Below are positions 24,528 through 34,878 of a DNA stretch of 64,000 nt, in pieces; position 1 is the stretch's first letter, and each line of letters begins with the position of its first letter. Under the pieces are notes generated by a model. The model saw only the letters and a program-made list of their open reading frames with translations. It was not told where the DNA came from and ran no database searches. A program made the position numbers and the translations under genes. This DNA is from Adiantum capillus-veneris (taxonomy: Eukaryota > Streptophyta > Polypodiopsida > Polypodiales > Pteridaceae), in assembly GCA_014529385.2 (NCBI GenBank), contig CM043958.1, positions 148,649,293 through 148,713,292 on the forward strand, given 5' to 3'.

Positions 24528-26404
24528 CTATTCCCCAATTAATGTGATGAGATTAGTATGATTCATTTTCAAGTCATGCCAATTATTACATGAGATACCT
24601 TTATTGATAGTGTTAATTTGGCCGGCTCTTTTAAAAGCACTGAGGCAATATTTGTTAATGAGACGATTGATTTCCCATGCCATGAAGATATCAAAAGATG
24701 AATACAAAATCATGTAGAATAAACTTATACAAGTCTTTAGTGCATCTTTAGTTGGTTGATTTCTTTTTTATAAACTCAATTGTGGAGATATTTAAGTTAT
24801 CCCTCTTCCAAATAAAACGGAGATCAAAATTACCATTGTAATTGAGAAGTTTCAGAATTGTATAGAGGTAGAAAAGAATTTTAAAGCAGTATCAAAACCG
24901 TTACCTAGAATTGGTTCTTTTCTGAGGTAGTTTGGATAAATCGATATGATTTCTTTGTGAAAGGATCTATTATTAAGGCTAAAAATATCATCCATATATC
25001 TATAGGTATGAGTAGAAAGGGAAAGATTGTGGTTGATGTTTGCCATGGTTTTAAGAAACTATTTAAACTCAAAGTAGGCTAGGTATAGCTACACATAAGG
25101 GGTGAGCAAGAAGAGCCCTTTGGAATGGATATAGCAATTTCCACCAAAATGAATAGAAAAAATATCAAGAAGCCATGAAATAAAGTCAAATAGCTTATTC
25201 TCACCAAAGTAAGCGACATGTGTTGTGTTAGCCTTCTTAAGCCATCTGGGATTATTTGCAAGAGAAAAGTGAGATAGACCTCTCAGTTTAGCATTATTAA
25301 ATGTGATCTTCATCATTTTTGTTAAAATGTATTTTAACCCAATATCATCATTGAGCGGAATGTTTTTGTAACAGTAAGTAATTTCAATAGAAAGAAGATG
25401 GAAAATTTGTTTGGGGGAGGTTGTTGTTACTTCTCTAAAGTGTACACACCAAAATGAATTGTAATGGATCTTAAGAAAATCCAAACATACTTTCTATTTT
25501 TTTGCACAAACTCGGTTAATAAAAGATTCAGACATAAGGTCATGTCCTTAGTGATACTTGTAAAGATACCATCCAAGGCGTTCAAAATCCACTAGGATTT
25601 ATGTTTGTGGTGTTTATAAGTTGAGAATAACACAAGTAATTTGACTAGCTCAAGAGAATACATGAGACTACAATAGTGATTGGAGATAATAGTAGTCGCT
25701 TCATTAGGAGATAAGTTAAGTAGGGTAAACTTGTACCCAACTAGTCATAAGTGAGCAGTCTTCCATGCAAGTTTTTTGCATATAAGATTAGGAAAATTAA
25801 AGGCTTTATCTAGACCAACAATAAACTACTTTTGTGAGATCGTTTGAAATTTTGGCTGATGTCAGTGTGATCCAAGTGCTACCGGTAGATAACCAATTAT
25901 GTGGCACAAGAGAAACTTTTTGAAAAAAAGATTGTTTAAACTAGTTTGGTTAAGTCCATTAGGAGTGTCTTCTCTAGTCAAAGAGTGTTGACTAGCTTGG
26001 TCAAATAGCTTTTAAAAATTGAAAGGGCAAGTGTAGGTTTTTTTTGGGAAAAACGAAAGACCCTTGCCAATGATCCCTTGAACTATAGGATCATAAATAG
26101 TTCTAGGATCATAAGTGTAAACATGCTTACTGTAAATACCAAATTTTTTACAAAAACATCATACTCTCTACAAAAATATTTTGGAATAGCATTGTACCAT
26201 AAAAATTCATTGCTATAAATCTGATTCTTAATAGGTTGATGATATGTCCATCATATCATGACATTTTCTAACAGGTTGTGGTTACCAACAAATATATCAA
26301 AAAATCACAAAAGATAAATTTGGGTGAAAACCAATCGAGGACTTCATTTCGGTATAAATAGTGTACATAGATGCCTCTTAATGACCAAACCGCGAGATTG
26401 TGTT
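24528..26404 (-). pseudogene. Penelope-like element fragment B, reverse transcriptase
   Basis: Minus strand, in order: YDPIVQGIIGKGLSFFPK (about 26060), VGLDKAFNFPNLICKKL (about 25800), then EITYCYKNIPLNDDIGLKYI (25300-25400), AYFGENKLFDFISWLL, FGGNCYIHSKG (about 25120), LYLAYFEFK, and THTYRYMDDIF (about 24980-25010) with YMDD as the active site, then IISIYPNYL. This set and spacing fit RT of Penelope-like elements, which resemble telomerase RT and normally pair with a GIY-YIG endonuclease. Several stops and frame changes disable it. No GIY-YIG domain was seen on either side. The 26404 edge abuts copia-2 directly. The wording resembles Chlamys-type elements of green plants, but that sub-assignment is from memory. 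Confidence 0.7.
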
Positions 26405-29311
26405 ACATAAACTTTCTCAAATATGTCACCATTCAAGAAAGCAATAAATTTTTTTGACTGATTTACATCCCAACCAAAATGTATTGGCACATAGAAAATA
26501 CACAATAGTCATATGACAATTGGGAGCAAAAGTCTCATCATAATCTATGCATGTTTGTTGTGCATAACCCTTTGCAACAAGTCGAGCCTTGTAAGGATCA
26601 ATTTCACCATCCGGCTTCTGTTTCAACTTGTAAACCCACTTTGTACTAATGGCCTTTTTTCCAGGAGGCAAATCACATAAAGTCCATGTGTCATTTTTTA
26701 TAAGTGCATCATATTTTGATTGCATGGTAACCATCCAATTTTTTGAATTATGTGCTTCATCTAAAGACAGAGGTTCCTCAACATCACATAAGCTAGACAC
26801 ACCCAAAGAATAACCATTTGATGCATAAGATGCATGGAGAGAACTTAAAGGAGTACCACTAGACAAAGGTGCATCCAATTTACTATCGTGCAAAGTATAC
26901 ACCAGCCATTTTGGCATACCTTTAGCCTACTCATTCTCAGCCCTTTCCTCATCAAGTACATCATGTACATCTGCATCAGTAAACAGGCTGTACATTTGCC
27001 TCATTGGAATTTACATTCAAACTTCCACCATTGAAAAGAGGAAACAAAGTGTAAAAAATGTCATGTGAGCTTACATTATTGTCCCTAATACATGACAGCA
27101 AGAGCTGTTGGACAAAATCTTCCACAAACACAACATTATGTGAGACCAAGATACGCTTTGTTTGCGGATGATACAATGTGTAACCTTTGCTTTTAGCACT
27201 ATAACCAACAAAAATACATTTGACAACCTCATCTTCCAATTTCCTGTGCTACGTTTGTGGCACCAAAGTATATGTCAAACAGCCAAAAACACGCATGTGA
27301 TCAATAGAAGGCTTTCTATCATGCCATGCTTCATGTGGAGTCATAGACTGCAAAGCTTTTGTAGGACACTTGTTTAGTACATAAGTGGCACACATGATGG
27401 CCTCAAACAAAAATGAATGTGGTAAAGCTTGACTTTTGATCATATATCATGGAATTTTGATAAGTGACCTACTTTTCCTCTCAGCAACACCATTTTGTTA
27501 AGGTTTATATTGAGCTCTACAATGGTGTTTTATCCCACGACTAGCCAAAAATGCATTAAATTCATGAGACATATACTCCCCCCCTCGATCAAAACGGAGG
27601 GTGCCCATAGTACATTTTGAGCCATAGCTAGAAATTGTTTGAAGCACATAAACAGTTTGAACTTCTCCTTAAGCAGACACACCCATGCATGCTAGAGTAA
27701 TCATCAATGAGATTCATGAAGTAAAGGCAATTGCCCAAGGACAGAGTTTGCATGGGCCCACAAACATCACTATGCATAAGCTGCAACCTACGTGTGACCC
27801 TAGTTGAACCATCCTTTGGAAACTTTGAATGATGCATCTTACCCAAAGCCTTCACAAACATGTTTGATAGGTGCTTCAAGAGGTCGCAAATAAGAAACCA
27901 TATCAAATTTTTGCAAACGCAACAAACTGGTAAAATTCAGATGTCCAAAACAAGCATGCCAAAGTTTTGCATCTAGAATAGCCTTTGAATCCACAACAGC
28001 ATTTGCAAAATCTTGCCACACTTGTCATACAAAGTGATCTTATATAGCTCACAACATAAATGCTAGATGCAGCAATTTCATCATCGAAATTGTGATCATG
28101 TATTATACATACATAAACACAAATTTGACTACAAGTCCAAGTCTAGCAAGTGCAGATATCAACAAAAGATTCTTCTTGATCCTAGGTACATAAAGTGCAT
28201 CAACGAGTGTAAAATAATTTCTATTTGTAGCAGTAAGCAAAATCTCTCTAACTCCCTTGATTGGTAAGAGGCATTGTTGGCACAATTGACTAAATTTCCA
28301 TGAGGGACATCCTTGAGAGAGGTAAACAATCACAATGAGAGGTAATGTGCTTTGCAACACCACTGTCAAAGTACCACACATGAGCATCTCTAGCAACTGA
28401 CAAGCATGCATCATGGACATAAGGATCATAAGTGCAATTACCACTAAAGCTCATTCTGCATCAACATTAGCATCACAGTCTCCTTTCACATAAGACTCAA
28501 CAATAGCTGCATTTATAGTGGAACCAGCATTAGTAGTGGAACCAATGTCTTTCTTCTTAACCTCTTTGGCCTTCAACTTAGGACATTTCTTGATCAAGTG
28601 ATCATTAGCTCTAAAATAATGGCAACACATCTTCTTTCTTCCCTTATCTCCAAAATTCCCAGACCAATTGTTGCCAGTACAAGCATTAGAAATAGGTGAT
28701 TTACCACTTGCAGAAGAACCATGAGAAGTGGTTACATTGTTGTTACACCTTTTCTTTGAGCATCAATAACTGTACGTTATCTAGTCCTATTTGTTTTGGG
28801 AAGTGACTCTTGCAATAAAAATGTGCATAATGCATCAAACTTGAAAACTTTAAGATCTCCTTGGTTCATGAGTCTCCAAGTACTAGCAAAAGTCTGGTAA
28901 GAAGGGACCTGTCAGAAATGACTTCGCCTGTAAAAATAAGTTGCTCATTTATATCCTTGACACCAGCAAGGAAGCTGTCTGTTTCATCTTCCTCAAGCAT
29001 AATCTTTGACTCTAGCTCTTTACACAGCAATGCAACTTTTCCCTCATTGCGATTTGCATAAAGACCAGCCAAAGTATCCCAAGGCTGTTTGCAAACTTTG
29101 TTGAAAAATGAGGAGTAATAGTGTGCTTCATCAACAATGCAATCAATGCATGAGCAGGCACATCTTTTACATCCCAAGAAGCTTGCTCAGCCATAGGAAA
29201 AATAGCTCTGGCAGCAAAAATCCTACCACGAAAACATGCAACATCCTCAGAATTAGGGCATACATCAATGCCCTACGCAATGTTCCAAATTCCCTTTGAC
29301 ACGAGAACATG
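26405..29311 (-). pseudogene. Ty1/copia copy 2 (copia-2), truncated at both ends
   Basis: Minus strand, collinear with copia-1. Gag: AEQASWDVKDVPAHALIALL (about 29150-29190) and a knuckle region near 28610. Protease region 28103-28444, with a PR-like tail RIKKNLLLISALARLGL. GAG-pre-integrase LWHACFGHLNF (about 27960); integrase HSDVCGPMQT (about 27770), IDDYSS. RT starts with KWVYKLKQKPDGEIDPYKA (about 26600) and ends at IYCFLEW near 26430. Neither LTR is present: the left edge meets the Penelope-like fragment, the right edge meets the plus-strand gypsy fragment at about 29311. It lacks the MITE and shows the intact target TCCCAACC at 26468-26475. All frames are broken. Confidence 0.88.
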
Positions 29312-29688
29312 AAGAATATTTACTAGATCTTGAAGAAGAAGAGTGAAAGCCCGTGTTGGTTTCAAACCGGATTGTAACCGAGGTAAGAAATATTCATTTT
29401 AATGACAAGGAAGGTGAAGAAACTATAACCAAGAGTCACTTTTCAAGGACTCATTGGGCAAGAGCAACGATTGAGACTATGGTAAAGCTTGCCGACATTG
29501 AGCAACCAGTCTTAGCCCTTATAGACCATGGTTCAGAAATCAATCTGATGGCAAAGAATTTGCACCAACAGGGGAAGTGGACTATTGATGTGGACCACGG
29601 GTGGTGGATTCGAGCTGACAAAATGCTTCTAGGAAATCTTTATGGTGCATGTGAAAATGTCAAGGTAACTGTAATGGGTGCTTATTAA
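29312..29688 (+). pseudogene. Fungus-like Ty3/gypsy element B, protease end (left part)
   Basis: The plus strand reads EEYLLDLEEEE, a stop, then KPVLVSNRIVTEVRNIHF, HWARATIETMVKLADI, and the aspartic protease site ALIDHGSEINLMAKNL (D-H-G-S), ending NLYGACENVKVTV at 29670. It then runs into the opposite-strand Tat-like segment. The same element resumes at about 37670 with its pre-RT region, so the two parts belong together. Roughly 150-200 residues of protease and linker that should join them are missing. Confidence 0.75.
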
Positions 29689-32376
29689 TGTATATGGGCT
29701 GCGACTCCGCTTGCTCCCCCAGAAAGGCCCTCTCTAGTTCATCTTCTTTAACCCTTGTAATTTTTTCCATTTGCGCCTCAAATGCAGGTTCTTGCTGAAT
29801 AACGTCCTCCAATGATTCAAGACTTGGAAGCACCTGTTGTTGCTCCCCTATTCCTGTTGGAATTCCTGAAACCCCCACTGAATTCCCTTTCGGAATTAGA
29901 GAAATATCCGCAAGATATAAAGAAACCAAATCGGGATTAGCTTTTAGAAATTGTTCCTCTTCTAATCCTTCCACCATATTGACTGTTTCTGCTATCACCG
30001 GCCATGTTGCCTGAACTGGTTGTCTGCATGTTCCCAACATCACCCGCACTTTCCTTTTACCCTTTTTCACGGTAAGCATATTTACTTCCCAATTATGTTT
30101 TACCCTCACTTGTCGTAACCAGGGTCTCCCTGAGATAATGTGATAATCCTGATTATGATCTTCAATATTTAAGACTACTAAGGAAACAGCAAAGGATAAG
30201 CCCGCCACATCCAAAACAATGCCCCGAAGTAAACCCACGGGTTGCACTCTTCTTTGATCTCCAATGCGGACTACAAAGGGTGCAGGCTCCCAATCACTGA
30301 GGCCAAAATGCTCACAAGCTGCTTGAGTAATAATGTTTACTCCCGCTCCTCCATCCAATAGTACCTTGTCAATGTATGTTCCATGGTATCTAGCTAAAAG
30401 CTCCGGAATGCGGGTATCCGTGATCCTATTCGCCGGCAACGGGACCGAATCATCCTCCTCGGTTTCAACTTTCCCAATGGCGACTTCCCTCAACTGAGTG
30501 GACGTTTATCGCAGCAATGCATTATGGAAATTCGGGACCAATTTCAGCAATGACCCCAAAGGTACTTGTATTGGTGACGTGAGGACCTCTTTCCAAACTG
30601 AATTCCAATCCTCCTGTTCTTTAATATCATCCTTATTTCCAGTTTTTCCTTCCTTTATTTCCAGGCCCACAGTCGATGGCACATTCGATGGTCCTGCTAT
30701 CTTCACTGGTGGTGCGGATTGTGGCAACCAGGACACAGCCTTTTTCCGCACTTCTTCCTGAGCCGTCTAATCCGGAATCTTCACATCGGGAGTTGGAACC
30801 ACATTTTTACCCGATCGCGTGATTAATGAAACCACTGGATCAGACTCCTCCAGTCCTTCAATTTGAACCATATCCACACTAGGTTGTTTCCCTGCAGCGC
30901 GTTCCTGCTTCTTTCGATCGTATTCCATAGCTTCAGTACACTCGGACAGCCAGTATTCATCCCCCAAACATAAAAGGCATGTCTTGGGGTGATTAGGATC
31001 TCGGCCACCTCTTCCACGACCTCGTCCTCCCCCTTGACCCCGTCCTCCTGCTTGACCTTGCATGGGCGTCTCTGATGTATGACCATGAGCCATCACCACA
31101 GCAGGCTCTTGTCCCTGCCCTATCTATGGTTGTTGCCAGGTAGAAGAGTCCCCTTGACTCCGACGACCCCGGCCATTGAAATAACATTCCACTGTATTAT
31201 GGGTATTGGTCGTACAAATCGCACACCACTTCTGATTCATTGCGCACTCCTGAGCAGCATGGCCCGGATTCCGACATTGGGTACACCATAGTTCCTTCAG
31301 ACTTTTAGCCACCGCAGTCAATTCCGACGATTTGGATGAAACACCTTTCCCGTGATCCTGGGATTTTTTCCGCGGTGTCTCTTCCGATTCTTTTCCTAAA
31401 TCATTGTTGCCTGAGTCCGAGGAATCTGATACTGCGGATTCCAACTCCGAACTATCACTGCCACTGTCTTGCGACTTGCGATGAGATTTCTTCCTATCTT
31501 TTTTCTTTGACTTCTTTGGAGATTCCGTATCCTCTAAAGCCTCTCGTGCTACTACAGCCCTAGCGATTACATTATCCAGTGGAGTAGTTACCTTATCCAC
31601 TGTTGCAATAGCCGTTGTGAGATCCTTGTTGAGCCCCCGCAAAAAATAATCATTCAGCACTTCGGCTGCCGGCCTTTGTGCCTGAGGTACCCTCTACAAA
31701 AGCATCCAAAATTTTGCAGCATAATCCTCCACTGGAATGACTTCTGCCGGAGTGTTTAAAGCTTTTCCAAATGTTGAGGGACTGTCTTTTCCGTTCGAAA
31801 CCTTCGTAGAACCGCTATGGATCCGTCAGCATACGTCTGAAAATGATCATCAGGGTATTCGGACAACCATTTCGCAGCTTTCCCCGAGAGTGTAGATTCA
31901 AACACTGATTGTTGATGGAGAGGAATCACCACCCCAGGATGATTCAATCCATAAGATTTATTGAATTGGTGCAAATGTGCATCAGGGTATTCGCTTGAAA
32001 GACCTCGAAATTGACTATACTTAATCTAAGGATGAGCCATCACCCCTTGCCCAATTGTTCCTCCTCCTCCCGGAAAAAGCTGACGAGCACTAGGAGGTGG
32101 AGACAGTGGCAGAGATACCCCCGGACTGCTTACCGGAGACGGTGGTGGAGCAACCTGTGTGGGTGAGGGTGAACGTACGATAGGAGGACATGACTGACTG
32201 CGTGGAGTACGCCTCGCTCGCCGCAACCGCATACCACGCACCGGGCTTGGTGATGGAGATACAGATTCCTCAATCTGCGGTGAAGAAAAAACAAATTCAT
32301 CCAAACCGCCTCTCCTCCAACGTCTTCCTACAATTGGAACCACAGGGTCAGGCGGACCCTACGACCTAGTGCGCAT
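29685..32376 (-). pseudogene. Tat/OTA-like Ty3/gypsy gag and protease
   Basis: Minus strand. Gag begins at ATG 32376-32374 (MRTRS, then a stop) and has a Ser/Pro/Arg-rich head (SPSPSPVRGMRLRRARR). A capsid-like part follows (LSGKAAKWLSEYPDD, about 31860), then after a frameshift an acidic Ser-rich stretch and two zinc knuckles, CTQCRNPGHAAQEC and CAICTTNTHNTVEC (31200-31290). Protease lies near 30350 with KVLLDGGAGVNIITQ (D-G-G-A, as in Tat-group elements) and SGRPWLRQ. It ends near 29685 at SQPIYINKH, the linker that normally precedes RT. RT does not follow; the plus-strand element B does. The 30493 and 31660 parts share a frame, so one or two small lesions suffice to break it. Confidence 0.85.
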
Positions 32377-32398
32377 GAATATTCATCGCAGGTCGTCC

Positions 32399-32418
32399 AT
32401 CACGCATCGTGGTCGCCA
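32399..32418 (-). promoter_or_regulatory. Primer-binding site of the Tat-like element
   Basis: Two bases inside the LTR edge the minus strand reads TGGCGACCACGATGC. It begins like the TGGCGAC... primer sites (arginine tRNA type) used by many Tat-group elements. Its place between the LTR and the gag start supports the LTR end at 32421. Confidence 0.65.
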
Positions 32419-32420
32419 TA

Positions 32421-32846
32421 TGTAATGGCTATTGCCCACATAGGAGCAATAGACATTACGGGAATAATTACCCACAACTACATTATATGAACATCAACAT
32501 ATAGAATGACAATAGAAGTAAGTACACAGTACGCAAGCACAGAACACCTCTTGCTTCATTCATGTGTGATCCAGACATAGAGTTACAACAGTAGATGCCA
32601 TGAATATCATAGAGATTGCTTGAGTTACATCAAAAGACAGGTATGCCCCTCCATATACAACCGCTACTCCAGCGCAGATCAGGAACGGTGCACACACTCC
32701 TGTCCCATGATATCCTGTGAAGAACTGCCGCTACGGCCGCCGCATACCGCATGACTCCTGATCCGCAGTGTCCAGACCTCCGCAGGACCGCATGTGCGGC
32801 TAATTCCGTAACATCTGGCACGCACGGTGGATTGCGCGAACCCACA
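32421..32846 (-). repeat. Single LTR shared by two halves of a Tat-like element
   Basis: On the minus strand it starts TGTGGGTTCGCG, right after a purine stretch (GGAGGGGCTGAG) that ends the upstream ORF, and ends GCCATTACA before the primer-binding site. The size is about 426 bp. I found no second copy in the window, so the edges rest on the TG/CA ends, the purine tract and the primer site. It lies downstream of integrase and ORF3 and upstream of gag, which is where a joint LTR would sit. Confidence 0.7.
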
Positions 32847-32847
32847 C

Positions 32848-34878
32848 TCAGCCCCTCCGGTTGGAAGGTTCTGGTTGTTGATCTACACCCTGCTCTGGTG
32901 AAGAGGAAATATCAATGTAGCCAAAGCCTCTAAAATTTGCAGTATGTGCCCGATAGACCTCATCCAAAAGATGTGGATCTATCTCAATATGTTCCGGCCA
33001 AGGAGCTCGAGGAATAAACTGCGTTGGTAAAGAAATAGATTGAGGCGCCTGTGGAAAAGGAGCAAGAGGTGTATGTAAAGGATAATAGCGAGAAAGGTAT
33101 CTATTAAGAGAAGACCAAAATGGAGGGCAAGGTGGTAGACTAAGAAAAAAAGAATGAGCCAAGGTCTCCACCCAAGAACAGACCCTGCGCCGCTCCTTAC
33201 GAAATCGACGAATCATTTTCTGCAAACATGATACATGAGCCTGGGCTTCAGCACAATCCTCTGTAGCTTGTGCCCAATCAGCAACATCAAAACCCTCGGG
33301 AACAACACTCTTACCTCTGTCAGTGTTGGATGACTCGGGTTGTTGCACCACAACCTGCTGAGTGGGTGGCTGTGCTCTCACCTCGGCAGCTAAGCGTGTG
33401 CTTCAACTTTGTAGTTGATTATCCAAAAAAACACGGAGATCTTCTTGCATCTCCACTGCCAACGCATCCAAGTCATTCATATTGATCATTACATCACCAG
33501 GGTGCGAGGCTAAGTATGAGGCCACGCTATGCTATGTTCTCAACTGAAGAAGTTCTTGTTGAATAGAGGCCACAAACTCGGCATTAGCCCCTCATAACAT
33601 TTGTATTTTTGCCCCTTGCTGGCGAGTTGTGGAAGTCAACTCTTCATTTTGAGTGGACAACTTGGCAATGCGAGTCTGCAAGGCCGCTACCTGCGCTTCC
33701 AGTTCATTTACTCTTCCCTCTGTGGCGGGGGCTGGCCAGGCCGCACGAATAGACTCTGCAAGTCTGCTCAAAAAAGTGCCGCATGCCTGTAATTGGTCAG
33801 CGGGGGTCGTTGTCGTAGCCTCCCAAGGTAGCGCTGCGGCAAGAGTACCTCCCGTCGCGGCAGCCGCATTGGTAGTGCCACAAGTTTCCGGTTGAACGGG
33901 AACATCCGCAACCGGAGAGCCCTTCCTCAACGGAGTAGCGCTTGCCACTCTCTCCTACATTCGGTGGCGCCAGCGTACCACCGCAGAATCCTCCGAAACA
34001 AGAGATGCAGTCGCCGGAGGTGGTGTAGAAAATTGTTGTTCCTCCCTGCCGCGCTTGCGGTTTGCTGATCCTGCACCTACAGTGGCCATCTCCTGGGCTC
34101 CAAAGGATACCACTGTTGTCGATGGACCTGGAAAATCCCCAGTGCCAACATGCTGCTGCTATGTTTCCCTCTCAGCAGGCACTGCCAAGCTTTGTGTTTG
34201 CGACGACAGAGGAGCAACGGTCCCTTGGACCGCCAATTGATCATCTTCAAAGTGGCAGAGAGGACGCAGGGCGAGAGGAAAAACTTCTCTTAAAGGAAAA
34301 ATCAATGTGAGAAGTTGGACAACTTTTGTATTGGCTGGGGTATTTCTCCCCAACAATGCCATCACTCTTTGGCACTCCGCCAGCAGCCGTTCTCTGACAA
34401 CCGCTGCCCAAGCTACTGGCCCAAAGTTGGCCGAATGCAAAACATTACTTGCTCGGGTTGAAATGGTGTAGGTTTTAGCTTGTAGCCAAATTGCCTCGAG
34501 AAACCATCGATACGCATCCCTGGTTGCTACATCTGACAACCCGAAAAGCTTATACTCCCCTTTTACTTTCAAGACAAACTCTTGCTCGACATCTGCAAGG
34601 ATCACATGAGAGGCGCGCACCACGCCATCGTTAGGCAAACAGCAACACCTGGAGATCCTTTTTGTTGTCACCTGAATCTGTTGATTATTCAGCACCACAA
34701 TATCGCCAGCAGCCAGTTGCTCAATCAAATCTGCTGCCTGCGGGTGAACTGGTATCCCTTGCCAATCCAAGTTGGCGAACACACACAGCCGCAAGTCTTG
34801 CAGCCATGCGTCCACTCGTCAAAGCGCTAGCTGCTGTACAGGAGTGAAAGGGATACATTGCAGGAGGGAAGCTGTCAT
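32848..34878 (-). pseudogene. ORF3 downstream of integrase in the Tat-like element
   Basis: Minus strand, one frame of about 675 codons from ATG 34878-34876 (MTASLLQCIPFTPVQQLAL) to 32848, with at least five in-frame stops (34819-34821, 34157-34159, about 33950, and others between 33592 and 33381). Between stops it is coherent. An N-terminal part reads WLQDLRLCVFANLDWQGIPV; a middle part has a basic patch NRKRGRE and a likely coiled coil (RVNELEAQVAALQTRIAKL, about 33650-33720); a Pro-rich tail follows (SISLPTQFIPRAPWPE). I do not recognise the family. Extra ORFs 3' of integrase are known in Tat and Athila elements; this one shows no clear envelope-like signal or anchor. It shares its frame with the end of pol. 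Confidence 0.7.
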
